From Pyrinomonas sp040289685 (GTDB taxonomy: Bacteria > Acidobacteriota > Blastocatellia > Pyrinomonadales > Pyrinomonadaceae): a stretch of 64,000 nt of DNA. The DNA lies in NCBI RefSeq assembly GCF_040289685.1, contig NZ_PSLQ01000001.1, forward strand, positions 62,001 to 126,000, in the 5' to 3' direction. The stretch's first letter is position 1, and every line of letters starts with the position of its first letter. The notes below the pieces were generated by a model. It was not told the DNA's origin. It searched no databases and worked only from the letters and a program-made list of their open reading frames with translations. The translations under genes and the position numbers were made by a program. Shown here one piece after another: positions 35,890-45,060 of the stretch.

Positions 35890-37008
35890 GTGACCGAGCT
35901 TTCGCTCAAAAAGACGCCGCTCAACGAAGTTCACCGTCGCATGGGCGCGCGCATGGTCGAATTCGGTGGATGGGAGATGCCCGTGCAGTACGGGGCCGGA
36001 ACCATCGAAGAGCACATGCGCGTGCGCACTCGCGCGGGCCTATTCGATGTGTCGCACATGGGCGAGATCGAGGTGCGCGGCTCCGACGCGGTGGCGTTCG
36101 TCAACCGATTGACTTCCAACAACGTCGCCAAACTCATTGACGGGCAAGCGCAGTACTCCACGCTGACGACGCCCAAAGGAACAGTGGTGGACGACCTTTT
36201 GGTCTATCGCTTGGCAGCGGACCACCTGATGCTCGTCGTTAACGCCGCGACGACCGACAAAGACTGGCACTGGATACAACAACACAAGGCCGACGAGAGC
36301 GTAGCGCTGCGTAACGCAAGCGACGATTTCTGTCAGATCGCTGTCCAGGGTCCGGCGGCCCTCGATGTCCTTCAGAAGCTGACCAAAACGGCGCTCGCTG
36401 AGATCAAACGCTACCACTTCCGCGCGAGCGAAGTGGGCGGCGTTCCAGCGCTCGTTTCACGCACCGGCTACACGGGCGAAGATGGGTTCGAGATTTACGC
36501 GCCGCCGGATAAAGCCGAACATCTCTGGGAATTGTTGCTCGACGCTGGACGCTACGGCGCGCCGGATGGACTGCTCCCGTGCGGACTCGGCGCACGCAAT
36601 ACTTTGCGGCTCGAAGCTGCGATGCCGCTCTACGGTCACGAGATAGACGAGACGACGACGTTGCTTGAAGCCGGCTTGGCTTGGATTTGCAAGTTCGACA
36701 AAGGCGACTTCGTCGGACGCGAAGCGTTGCTCAAGCAACAGGAAGAGGGCGTGCGTCGGCGTTTGATCGGCTTCGAGATGGTCGAGCGCGGCATCGCTCG
36801 CGACGGTCAGGAGATCATCATCGACGGCAACCGGTGCGGACGCGCGACCTCAGCCGGACCGGCGCCTTACCTGAAGAAGAACATCGGTCTCGGATACGTC
36901 CCGGTTGAATACGCACGCGAAGGGCAAAGGATCCAACTCGATGTGCGCGGGCGACTGCTCGCGGCACAGATCGTGCCGACGCCTTTCTACAAGCGCCCGC
37001 GGCAGTAG
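35890..37008 (+). CDS. gcvT: Glycine cleavage system T protein (aminomethyltransferase)
   Basis: The T protein takes the aminomethyl group from lipoyl-H protein and passes it to tetrahydrofolate, releasing ammonia. The 372-residue chain starts at a GTG (35890) with GAAGGGAG before it; an upstream ATG extension to 35809 is implausible. Landmarks: KTPLNEVHRRMGARMVEFGGWEMPVQY (9-35), the folate-site Asp in DVSHMGEI, TGYTGEDGFEI and the GLGARNTLRLEAAMPLYGHEI motif. It leads the operon gcvT-gcvH-gcvPA-gcvPB; spacing to gcvH is 123 bp, then a few bp between later genes. Confidence 0.96.
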   Translation: MTELSLKKTPLNEVHRRMGARMVEFGGWEMPVQYGAGTIEEHMRVRTRAGLFDVSHMGEIEVRGSDAVAFVNRLTSNNVAKLIDGQAQYSTLTTPKGTVVDDLLVYRLAADHLMLVVNAATTDKDWHWIQQHKADESVALRNASDDFCQIAVQGPAALDVLQKLTKTALAEIKRYHFRASEVGGVPALVSRTGYTGEDGFEIYAPPDKAEHLWELLLDAGRYGAPDGLLPCGLGARNTLRLEAAMPLYGHEIDETTTLLEAGLAWICKFDKGDFVGREALLKQQEEGVRRRLIGFEMVERGIARDGQEIIIDGNRCGRATSAGPAPYLKKNIGLGYVPVEYAREGQRIQLDVRGRLLAAQIVPTPFYKRPRQ

Positions 37009-37131
37009 CGCGGCGAGAGACAAAAGCGACCCGGCTGCCATCGCTTAGCGAAAGTTTTCGGTTAAACATCGAACGGACCGGCAAGTTATGACGCTTTGCA
37101 TAGTCCAGATGGGGGAGAATTAGACGGTCTC

Positions 37132-37524
37132 ATGGCACACGTTCCGGAAGACTTGCATTACAGCAAAGATCACGAGTGGGTCAGGGTCGAAGGCGACACG
37201 GCCTTGATCGGGATCACCGACTACGCGCAACACGCGCTGGGTGACATCGTCTACGTCGAATTGCCGCGCGTCGGCGACTCGTTCGCCGCGCACGATGCGT
37301 TCGGTTCGGTCGAATCGGTCAAGGCTGTTTCCGAGGTATATGCGCCCGTCTCCGGCGAAGTGGTCGAGGTCAACGAATCGCTCCAAGATGAGCCGGAGAA
37401 GGTCAACTCTGACCCGTATGGCGATGGGTGGATGATCCGCGTCCGGTTGTCGGATCCGGGCGAGGTCGACAGTCTGCTGACAGCAGCCGAATACGAAGAC
37501 TACATCAAGAAGGAGACGGAGTAG
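37132..37524 (+). CDS. gcvH: Glycine cleavage system H protein
   Basis: The lipoyl carrier that shuttles the aminomethyl group between P, T and L proteins. The 130-residue protein has the lipoylated Lys64 in GSVESVKAVSEVYAPVSGEV, surrounded by the HEWV and DYAQHALGDIVYVELP family strands. The start at 37132 gives a normal N-terminus (MAHVPEDLHYSKDHEWV); an in-frame start at 37096 adds residues unlike the family. Its 3' end carries the ribosome site for gcvPA, which starts a base after the stop. Confidence 0.96.
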   Translation: MAHVPEDLHYSKDHEWVRVEGDTALIGITDYAQHALGDIVYVELPRVGDSFAAHDAFGSVESVKAVSEVYAPVSGEVVEVNESLQDEPEKVNSDPYGDGWMIRVRLSDPGEVDSLLTAAEYEDYIKKETE

Positions 37525-37525
37525 A

Positions 37526-38890
37526 TTGCGTTACATACCCAATTCGCCCGAAGAACGCGCAGAGATGTTGCGCGCCATCGGGCTTGACTCAGCAGAGCAA
37601 CTCTTCGATTCGATTCCGCGCGATCTGCTGCTGACCGCGCCGTTGCGCACGCCGGAGGCGCTCTCGGAACCGGAGATCATCGCGAGATTCGAGCAGATGG
37701 CGGCGCGCAACGCTGCGGCGTACCGCCCCTCTTTTCTCGGCGCAGGCGCTTACGCGCACTATGCACCGACGATCATTGACCACTTGATCTCACGCGCGGA
37801 GTTCTTCACCGCTTACACGCCCTATCAGCCGGAAATATCGCAAGGAACATTGCAAGCGATCTTCGAATTTCAGACGCTGGTCTGCCAATTGACCGGCATG
37901 GATGTCGCCAACGCTTCGATGTACGACGGCTCGACGGCGCTGGCCGAAGCGGTCCTGATGGCCGAGCGCGTCACGGGTCGCAGTCGCGTGGTCATCTCCG
38001 AAGCGGTACACCCTGAGTATTTCGAGGTGGTCCACACCTACGTCCAGCACGCAGGCATCGAACTGGCGCGCGCGGCGATCGACCCGCATTCGGGCCGCAC
38101 CTCGACCACCGATCTGGCAGCGATCGATGACCGCACGGCGGCCTTCGTCGTTCAATCGCCAAACTTCTTCGGGTGCATCGAGGAGCTCTCGAAACTTGCC
38201 GACATCGTTCATCAAAAGGGCGCGCTGCTCATCGTCGCCGTCACCGAGAGCGCTTCTTTCGGCCTGCTTCGCCCGCCCGGAGCCTGTGGCGCCGATATCG
38301 TCGTCGCCGAAGGCCAATCTTTCGGCGTGCCGCTCTCTTTTGGCGGCCCGTACGTCGGGCTGTTTGCGACGCGCGAAAGGTTCGTGCGCCAGATGCCGAG
38401 CCGGCTGGTCGGCGTCGCTTACGACAAAGCGGGGCGGCGCGGCTTCGTGCTCACGCTAGCGACGCGCGAACAGCACATCCGCCGCGAGAAAGCGACTTCG
38501 AACATCTGCACCAACGAAGGCTTGATCGCGCTCGCAGCGACCATCTACATGGCGACCATGGGGCGTCGTGGGCTGCAAGAGCTGGCCCAGCAGTGCGCAC
38601 AGAAAGCGGCTTATGCGGCGCGTCAGATAGCCTCGCTCGACGGTTTCTCGCTGCCCTACAGCGCGCCTCATTTCAATGAGTTCGTCGTGCGCGCGCCGGT
38701 TCGCGCCGACGAGCTGCTCAAGCAGTTGGCCGTTGAGCGCAACATCACGGGCGGACTACCGCTATCGCGTTACTTTGCAGACCGGCCCAACGATTTCCTC
38801 GTCTGCGTGACTGAGTTGAACACGCGCGCGGAGATCGATGCGCTCGTGGCCGGCTTAAAACAGCTTGCTGTCGCCGCCGTTGCGGTTTGA
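37526..38890 (+). CDS. gcvPA: Glycine dehydrogenase (decarboxylating), P protein subunit 1
   Basis: The N-terminal half of the split P protein, here 454 residues. In the heterotetramer with GcvPB it decarboxylates glycine using PLP. Signatures: RYIPNSPEERAEMLRAIGL at the N-terminus, FLGAGAYAHYAPTIIDHL, and the conserved YTPYQPEISQGTLQAIFEFQT. The start is a TTG at 37526, one base after the gcvH stop, with AGGAGACGGA inside the gcvH 3' end. This extreme coupling supports co-translation. The catalytic lysine is in the other subunit. Confidence 0.95.
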   Translation: MRYIPNSPEERAEMLRAIGLDSAEQLFDSIPRDLLLTAPLRTPEALSEPEIIARFEQMAARNAAAYRPSFLGAGAYAHYAPTIIDHLISRAEFFTAYTPYQPEISQGTLQAIFEFQTLVCQLTGMDVANASMYDGSTALAEAVLMAERVTGRSRVVISEAVHPEYFEVVHTYVQHAGIELARAAIDPHSGRTSTTDLAAIDDRTAAFVVQSPNFFGCIEELSKLADIVHQKGALLIVAVTESASFGLLRPPGACGADIVVAEGQSFGVPLSFGGPYVGLFATRERFVRQMPSRLVGVAYDKAGRRGFVLTLATREQHIRREKATSNICTNEGLIALAATIYMATMGRRGLQELAQQCAQKAAYAARQIASLDGFSLPYSAPHFNEFVVRAPVRADELLKQLAVERNITGGLPLSRYFADRPNDFLVCVTELNTRAEIDALVAGLKQLAVAAVAV

Positions 38891-38896
38891 CGAAGC

Positions 38897-40441
38897 GTGG
38901 ATCGAAAGGCACTGCTGATGAACGGAAGCAAGATCACCAAAGCGACGCCACACGTGACGCAGAACGAAGATCTGATCTTCGAGCGTTCGCGCCGTGGACG
39001 CATCGGTTACCGTCTGCCGGCGCTTGATGTCGAACTGACGCCGATCGACGAGATCGTACCGGCGGAACTGCGCCGCGACGACGATCTCGAAGGCGTTCCC
39101 GAGCTGAGCGAAGTCGACGTCGTGCGACACTTCACGCGACTTTCAACGTGGAACTATGCGGTCGATCATGGGATGTATCCGCTCGGTTCGTGCACGATGA
39201 AGTACAATTCGCGCCTTAACGAAAGGGTCGCGCGCCTTGCTGGCTTCGCCAACCTCCACCCGCTCGCGCCAGCAGAAGATGCACAAGGCGCGCTCCAGGT
39301 GCTTTACGAATTGCAGCAACATCTGGCCGAGATCACAGGCTTGCCTGGCGTTTCGCTTCAGCCCGCGGCGGGCGCGCACGGCGAGATGACCGGCGTCATG
39401 CTGATTCGCGCCTACCTCGATGCGCGCGACGGCAAAGGGCACGGGCGCGACGTGATGTTGGTTCCCGATTCGGCCCACGGGACCAACCCGGCGTCGGCCA
39501 ATCTTTCGGGCTTTCGCGTCAAAACGGTGCGTACAACTCCCGAAGGGCTGACCGATCTGGACCAATTGCGTGAATTGTGCGCGACGGGCGATGTCGCCGG
39601 ACTCATGCTCACCAACCCGAACACGCTCGGTCTGTTCGAGCGCAACATACGCGAGATATGCCGCATCGTCCATGAAGCCGGCGGTCTAGTCTACATGGAC
39701 GGAGCGAACATGAACGCGCTGGTCGGATGGGTGCGTCCTGGAGAGATGGGCGTCGATGTCATCCACTTGAATCTGCACAAAACCTTCTCGACGCCCCATG
39801 GCGGCGGCGGCCCCGGCTCCGGACCTTGCTGCTGCACGGCGGAACTCGAACCGTTCCTTCCGGTGCCGCGCATCGTGCGCGAAGGCGACGGCTTCAGACT
39901 CGATTACGACCGGCCCCACTCAATCGGGCGCGTCCGCGCCTTCTACGGCAACTTCGGCATGGCCGTGCGCGCGCTCGCTTACATCCTCGCTCACGGCCCT
40001 GACGGCATGCGCGAAGCAACGGAAACGGCCGTGCTCAATGCGCGTTACGTCGCACAAGCGCTAACGAGCGATTACGAAAAACCATACCAAGCGCCGCCCA
40101 TGCACGAAGTCGTCTTCACCGATAAGCGGCAAGCGCGCAAGGGCGTGCACACGCTCGACATCGCCAAACGCTTGATCGATTACGGTTTTCATCCGCCGAC
40201 GATCTACTTCCCGCTGATCGTGCAGGGCGCGATGTTGATCGAGCCAACGGAGTCAGTCGGGCGCGAAGAATTGGACCAATTCATCGCCGCCATGCGCGCC
40301 ATCGCGCGCGAAGCGGAAGAAGAACCCGAAACGGTGCGCAGCGCGCCGCACACGACGCGCATCGGGCGGTTGGACGAAGCGGCGGCGGCACGCCGTCCTG
40401 TGCTTCGGTGGAGACCGGCGGCGAAAGCAGAATCGGCGTGA
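38897..40441 (+). CDS. gcvPB: Glycine dehydrogenase (decarboxylating), P protein subunit 2
   Basis: The catalytic half of the split P protein. PLP binds the lysine in VIHLNLHKTFSTPHGGGGPG (about 290-310), the family signature; DSAHGTNPASA and YPLGSCTMKYNSR are also present. At 514 residues it is near the family norm (about 480-510), with an N-terminal extension of roughly 15 residues from the start at 38897. The ATG at 38921 is a shorter alternative. It ends the operon; no gcvL/lpd is adjacent. Confidence 0.95.
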   Translation: MDRKALLMNGSKITKATPHVTQNEDLIFERSRRGRIGYRLPALDVELTPIDEIVPAELRRDDDLEGVPELSEVDVVRHFTRLSTWNYAVDHGMYPLGSCTMKYNSRLNERVARLAGFANLHPLAPAEDAQGALQVLYELQQHLAEITGLPGVSLQPAAGAHGEMTGVMLIRAYLDARDGKGHGRDVMLVPDSAHGTNPASANLSGFRVKTVRTTPEGLTDLDQLRELCATGDVAGLMLTNPNTLGLFERNIREICRIVHEAGGLVYMDGANMNALVGWVRPGEMGVDVIHLNLHKTFSTPHGGGGPGSGPCCCTAELEPFLPVPRIVREGDGFRLDYDRPHSIGRVRAFYGNFGMAVRALAYILAHGPDGMREATETAVLNARYVAQALTSDYEKPYQAPPMHEVVFTDKRQARKGVHTLDIAKRLIDYGFHPPTIYFPLIVQGAMLIEPTESVGREELDQFIAAMRAIAREAEEEPETVRSAPHTTRIGRLDEAAAARRPVLRWRPAAKAESA

Positions 40442-40704
40442 TCGTCACGAAAGACGCATGCTTCGCTCCATCGACAGAGCACAGCACGCCGGACTGGCGA
40501 AAAACGCTGCTCTGCACAGACAAAACGTCTCCTTCGCTCCACCGAAAGAACAAAGCATGCGCCATTCAGGGCGAAAAGCTGTCATCAGGCGAGCTAAAAG
40601 CGGGGCGCAAAACGAAACGCAGATCGCTTTGATTCAAAGCGCGGATCGGAGCACCGAAACGTCCCGGTTCAATCACGAAAGCGGAACGACGAGCAACGGC
40701 GCTT

Positions 40705-40995
40705 TCAGTCAAGATCGAGCGGATTAAAGCTCGGACCTTCGCCCTGCTTCTCGGCTTTCTTCAGGGCTTCGCGGAATTTTTCTTCCAACACCCGCTCGCG
40801 CTCGCGTAGCGAACTCAGTTCTTGCTGAAAGATCTGCTCGCGCTTCTGCTTCTGTTTTTCGAGTTCGCGCGCCATCTCTTCCAAAGAAGCGAGCGGTTTG
40901 CTCTTCTCTTCGTGCGAGATGATCGCGCCGGTTTGCGCATCGATGATCAACGTCGCCTCGCAACATGGACAGATCACGGTCCAGCGTTCCGCCAT
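40705..40995 (-). CDS. Small zinc-ribbon/coiled-coil protein
   Basis: A 96-residue protein whose N-terminus has a single CxCC-type cluster (WTVICPCCEATLIID) like half of a zinc ribbon, followed by a strongly charged coiled coil (about 35-85; LEEMARELEKQKQKREQIFQQ) and a short acidic tail. I know no named family. GGGAGG lies 8 bases before the start at 40995; an in-frame start at 41040 adds a stretch of little sense. It is convergent with the gcv operon and may be an accessory or adaptor protein. Confidence 0.55.
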   Translation of the reverse strand: MAERWTVICPCCEATLIIDAQTGAIISHEEKSKPLASLEEMARELEKQKQKREQIFQQELSSLRERERVLEEKFREALKKAEKQGEGPSFNPLDLD

Positions 40996-41251
40996 TTCGG
41001 CACCTCCCGCCACTTCGATTTTCAAAATGCCAGTATACAACTTCTCCCCACCTGAGACTCAACGGATCTACGCGCCGACGAGCATGAAAGCGCCAACTTC
41101 TCCGAACAAACATAGAGCCAAAGCGCCTCACGCCGCTGAAAATGGAATCGGCAACCCCATCATGAGGTTGCCGATGAACGGTGAGCAAACGACTGCCGCC
41201 GCTTTCGACCAACAATCGCTTGAAATGATCTGACTTGTCGAAGAAGTTAGC

Positions 41252-41893
41252 TCAGGGCGTTACCGCTTCTTTCACTTTGTTGCCAACCTTTTTGGCGCCC
41301 TCCACCGTCTTTTCACCTGCTCTCTTGGCACCCTCAGCCGTCTTCTCGCCGATCGTCTTGGCCCCCTCGGCAGCTTTAGAACCAACGGTTTTTGCGCCTT
41401 CAACGGTCTTTTCGCCGACGAATTTTGCACCTTCGGCGGTCTTTTCAAAGGCCGTGCCAGCTCCTTCCTTGACCGCGCCTGCCGCCTCCTTGGATTTATC
41501 AACGACGAAGCCTGCCGCATCGGCCAAAGCATCGCCCGTTGCCTCTAACGCTGCCGCCACCTTGTTCTCGGGCAACTCCTTCACTTCGCCCGTGCGTGAG
41601 TAGACGCGCGCCGTGCGCCGTCCGCTGCGGTCCGTCGTGACGACCACCTTCTCGACGCGGCTGTTCGGATCGCGAAAAACGCGCGTCTCCGTGCGGACGC
41701 CGTTCTCTTCGCTGACGGTGATCTCGGTGTTATCCGGACCAGTTTGCGCCTGCTGCGCGACGGTCATGTTAGCATTAACGTTGCTCACGGCCACGTTGGC
41801 GTTAGCGTTCGATGTTTGCTCGTTCTGCGCACAGCCCGCCGCCAACAATGCCAGAACGAGCACCACGGTCATCTTGCTGTTCAAAGTTCGCAT
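41252..41893 (-). CDS. Lipoprotein with LEA-like 11-residue repeats
   Basis: About 213 residues. The signal peptide ends LALLAAG-Cys, a good lipobox, and is followed by an Asn/Ala linker (SNANANVAVSNVNANM) like that of the Met/Asn lipoprotein. A middle beta-type part (about 55-95) is followed by five to six 11-residue repeats such as GEKTVEGAKTV, GSKAAEGAKTI and GEKTAEGAKRA. The 11-mer, amphipathic, Gly/Lys/Glu/Ala-rich pattern is that of group 3 LEA (LEA_4) proteins linked to desiccation and heat tolerance. The start is uncertain: GGGAGG abuts the ATG at 41893; TTG (41884) or ATG (41872, best fit to the signal peptide) are alternatives. It lies 3' of the GH5 gene in the glycan locus. Confidence 0.75.
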   Translation of the reverse strand: MRTLNSKMTVVLVLALLAAGCAQNEQTSNANANVAVSNVNANMTVAQQAQTGPDNTEITVSEENGVRTETRVFRDPNSRVEKVVVTTDRSGRRTARVYSRTGEVKELPENKVAAALEATGDALADAAGFVVDKSKEAAGAVKEGAGTAFEKTAEGAKFVGEKTVEGAKTVGSKAAEGAKTIGEKTAEGAKRAGEKTVEGAKKVGNKVKEAVTP

Positions 41894-42099
41894 CCTCCCT
41901 TCTTGATCGAAAGTTTGCGCTCCGTAGCATAAGTTAAACCGTTTGCTGGAAGCAACCCGAATGCGCTCACGACGCGCGATGACAACGAAATCGCAACAAA
42001 GAAAGAACGAACGGCAACCGAATCGAACGTGAAGGAAGGCAGCCCCTTTCTGCGGGAAGAAGCTTCGCGTGCGGGCGTCGCCCCGCGAGCAGTGAGCTT

Positions 42100-43344
42100 T
42101 CAAGGGCGAAGCGTGTCGGCGAAGTGCGTCCGAAAACGGCGGTAAAGGTGGGCCAGATTGCGGCGCGGCGACTCGTAGAAATTTTCAGGTGTGAGGTCCA
42201 CCCAAGAGAAATCGCGGCACAGAACGAGCCGTTCCCTTTTGTCGAAAGATTCGACTTCGAAGACGGCTGGTTTCGCGGATCCATCGGCGCGCCACAGACC
42301 GAAGAAACGCTCGTGCACGGATTGATCGAGCGGCGGTTCGTGCCAAATCTTTTCGCTGTAGTCGTTGGCGCACCAGACCGCGGCGCCCATCAAACCGAAG
42401 CGGTGAAGCGAAGCGAGCGCGCGCCGCGTAAAGCGTGCGGCCTCGTCCTCGGGGAGCAATTTGAAAGGCGAGACGCCGGCTTCGGACCCAGGCGGTTTAG
42501 TGGGCGCGCCGAACTCTTCAAAGAAGACATCGCGCCCACCGAGCCAGTAAGTCACCAGACCGAGAAACGGCAAAACGAATTCGTCGGTCTCATTTTCAGC
42601 CCAGCCCGCGTAAAGCGGATAACCGTGCATGCAAAGGAAGTCGCAAGTTTGTGCGGCTTCAGCCGGACCGATTTTTCGATCCTCTTCGAGGTCTTCCATG
42701 TGAAGCCCAATGGTCACGGGACGGTGCGGATCCGCGGCGCGTATTTCATCACTCATGCGCACAAGCCACGAGATACCCGCTTCGCGCGAAGGCGGCACGA
42801 CGCAGTTGGAATTTTCGTTCCCCAAATCCCATGCCCAAACAGCGCGATGGCCAGCGAGCGTCTGGGCCACCGCGCGTGCCAGCAAAGCCTGCGCGGCGAT
42901 GATCGCGTCGTCGGCGTACCAATTTTTCGGAACGGCTTGTACCACCCTGTTTTGGGCGACGATGCGAAAGCGCGGCGGCGAAGTCGGCGCGCGAAAGTCG
43001 AGCGCCCACGCAGGCAACCAATTGACGCCGCTCATGTGCCCTGTAAAGAGCGTTGGGATGAGCCGCAAGCCGTTGTTTGCGGTGATGTCGGCGACGCGCA
43101 CAAGACGACGGAGCATCGTTTCGGAGACGGAAGCTGGCGTCGGCTGAAAATCTTCCCACAAAAGGAAGATGCGCACCACGTTGAACCCTGCCCGACCGAG
43201 GCGCGCGAAGTCTCTTTCCACTTCATCCTCGTCGAAGCGCTGCCACCAGCGCATCGCGCTCCGTGCGGGCCAGTAGTTTATGCCGAGGATGAAGGCGTCG
43301 CGCGCGCGCGCCTTTCGAGGGGGGATTTCGTGTAGCTCTTCCAT
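42100..43344 (-). CDS. GH5-like (clan A) glycoside hydrolase
   Basis: About 414 residues forming a TIM-barrel retaining hydrolase of the cellulase/beta-mannanase type. The acid/base is the Glu of WAWDLGNEN (about 150-158) and the nucleophile is the second Glu of VFFEEFGAP (about 260). N-terminal GINYWPARSAMRWWQRFDED and NVVRIFLLWEDFQPTP are the usual GH5/GH-A opening strands. There is no signal peptide, so it acts inside the cell. The start at 43344 (MEELHEI) is preferred; a TTG at 43377 is possible. It is read after the GT4-cupin gene in the glycan locus. Confidence 0.8.
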   Translation of the reverse strand: MEELHEIPPRKARARDAFILGINYWPARSAMRWWQRFDEDEVERDFARLGRAGFNVVRIFLLWEDFQPTPASVSETMLRRLVRVADITANNGLRLIPTLFTGHMSGVNWLPAWALDFRAPTSPPRFRIVAQNRVVQAVPKNWYADDAIIAAQALLARAVAQTLAGHRAVWAWDLGNENSNCVVPPSREAGISWLVRMSDEIRAADPHRPVTIGLHMEDLEEDRKIGPAEAAQTCDFLCMHGYPLYAGWAENETDEFVLPFLGLVTYWLGGRDVFFEEFGAPTKPPGSEAGVSPFKLLPEDEAARFTRRALASLHRFGLMGAAVWCANDYSEKIWHEPPLDQSVHERFFGLWRADGSAKPAVFEVESFDKRERLVLCRDFSWVDLTPENFYESPRRNLAHLYRRFRTHFADTLRP

Positions 43345-43495
43345 CAAGCTCTTATTGGTCGTATGGTCGAAAAGCAAGCAGATGGGACCTCACCCTGCTC
43401 TTCCATCATGCCAGCAAAGAGGCACGCATCTTCGTCGCTCAACGGGCGAGAGCATGCGCCACGTCGCTACGATCTTCCATGTCTCGTCGTTTGTG

Positions 43496-44893
43496 TTACG
43501 ACGCTCGTCCGAAATCATCTTCCAAACGAACGATATCGTCTTCGCCGAGGTAATCGCCGCGTTGGATCTCGATGAAGACGAGCTTCTCATCGCCTGGGTT
43601 TTCGATGCGATGAGCGGCGCCTTTGGGGATGTCGATCGTTCCGCCTGTCGGCACGATGATCTCTTTGCCGTCCAACGTCACCTTGCCCGTGCCTTGCACC
43701 ATCATCCAATGCTCGGCGCGGTGAGCGTGCTTTTGATAACTCAAACGCTTGTGCGGCAAGACCTCTATGCGCTTGACTTTATACCCGGCGCCTTCGTCCA
43801 GCACGGTGAAACTCCCCCACGGACGCTCGTCGTAAAGCGGCGATCCATCAGCGCTTGTGTGCCTTCGTTTCTCTTCCATTCGCAGAACCTCCTCGTAAAC
43901 GTTGATGTAATTTTCGACCATGCGCTCTCGGCTGAAATTTCGCTCGACGTGCGCGCGAATGCGCGCGCGATCCAGCGACGGCAACCGCGCGAGCGCTTCC
44001 ACAGCCTCATCCACCGAGCGAACGATGAAGCCGGTCTCTTCGTCCTTGATGATTTCGGGAACCGAACCACGCGGCGTGGCGATGACGGGCGTGCCACAAG
44101 CCATCGCTTCTACCATGCTCAAGCCGAACGGCTCGTTGAAGTTTATCAGGTGAAGCAACGCTTTGGCTCCGCCGAGGAGCGCATCGCGGCTGTCCGGCCC
44201 GACGGAACCGATGTAGCGTATGCGATCGTTGAGAAAAGGCTCGACTTCGCGCGCGAAGTAATCGCGATCCTGTATGATCCCGGCGATGATCAAGCGCTCG
44301 CCGCTGTGCCGCGCGACCTCGATGGCTTCGCGCACGCCTTTGTCGTGATGAATGCGCCCGAAGAATAGGAGGTAATCGCCCGCTTCGCGCCGCAAACTGA
44401 ACTCTTCAAGCGGGATGCCATGATAGACAGTGGCGACGTAATCGAGACGCGGATGTCTATCCGCGTTGCTGATGGCAACGTAGTAAGCACGGCCGTTGTA
44501 CTTCTCATAAACGGGCAAGATCCGCTCGGAAGAGAAGCCGTGAATGGTCGTCACCACGGGCGTTTTGACCAGTCCGCTGTAGGAGAGCGGCAGGAAATCG
44601 AAGTGGTTGTGGATGAGATCGAACTCCGTCGCCCGCTCGAAGACCGCTGAAATGTGCAAGCACTCCCAGACCTTCGCGTCGATGTTTGGATCCTCTGAGT
44701 ACGGGCGCGGGCAGATGCCGACCAAGCGTGCGCGCGTGATCGAATCCGCTGTAGCGAACAGCGTCACGTCGAGACCAAGTTCGACCAGCCCCTCTGTTAA
44801 CAGCGAGACGACGCGTTCCCACGGCCCGTAGTGGCGCGGCGGCACGCGCCACGAAATGGGAGCCAACATAGCGATTCGCATCTTTGATGCCAC
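43496..44893 (-). CDS. GT4 glycosyltransferase fused to a phosphomannose-isomerase-type cupin
   Basis: About 465 residues in two modules. Residues ~1-345 are a GT-B retaining glycosyltransferase of family GT4 (opening MRIAMLAPISWRVPPRHYGPWERV; KALLHLINFNEPFGLSMVEAMACGTPVIATP is the nucleotide-sugar site with the E-x7-E motif). The last ~110 residues (PWGSFTVLDEGAGYKVKRIE... HRAEHWMMVQGTGKVTLDG) match the cupin of bifunctional mannose-1-phosphate guanylyltransferase/mannose-6-phosphate isomerase. The nucleotidyltransferase half is absent. The fusion suggests mannose sugars are made and transferred by one chain. Start: AGGAGG lies 6 bases before a GTG at 44893; ATGs at 44899 and 44881 are alternatives. 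Confidence 0.85.
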   Translation of the reverse strand: MASKMRIAMLAPISWRVPPRHYGPWERVVSLLTEGLVELGLDVTLFATADSITRARLVGICPRPYSEDPNIDAKVWECLHISAVFERATEFDLIHNHFDFLPLSYSGLVKTPVVTTIHGFSSERILPVYEKYNGRAYYVAISNADRHPRLDYVATVYHGIPLEEFSLRREAGDYLLFFGRIHHDKGVREAIEVARHSGERLIIAGIIQDRDYFAREVEPFLNDRIRYIGSVGPDSRDALLGGAKALLHLINFNEPFGLSMVEAMACGTPVIATPRGSVPEIIKDEETGFIVRSVDEAVEALARLPSLDRARIRAHVERNFSRERMVENYINVYEEVLRMEEKRRHTSADGSPLYDERPWGSFTVLDEGAGYKVKRIEVLPHKRLSYQKHAHRAEHWMMVQGTGKVTLDGKEIIVPTGGTIDIPKGAAHRIENPGDEKLVFIEIQRGDYLGEDDIVRLEDDFGRAS

Positions 44894-45060
44894 GCGCATC
44901 CTCCTCAACAGATGGGCCTACAGTCCGTCTGCCCGCCGACAGCGTCCCAAGGATTCTTCGCCCTACGTCGCCCACGACTTCGCCAGCGGGATCGAACTCA
45001 ACGATCCCGGCTTGAGGTGAGTCGCGCGCTCAACGTCGCGCGAGATGCCGCTTTTGGCGC

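Noticed and set aside
35860..35895. Glycine riboswitch before gcvT
   Set aside because: A CCGAAGG-like string is present but lies in the ribosome site; no aptamer stems or second core could be drawn around it.
40454..40561. Inverted repeat CGCATGCTT/AAGCATGCG after gcvPB
   Set aside because: The arms are about 90 bp apart with no supporting structure and no T-run, so I would not call it a terminator or element.
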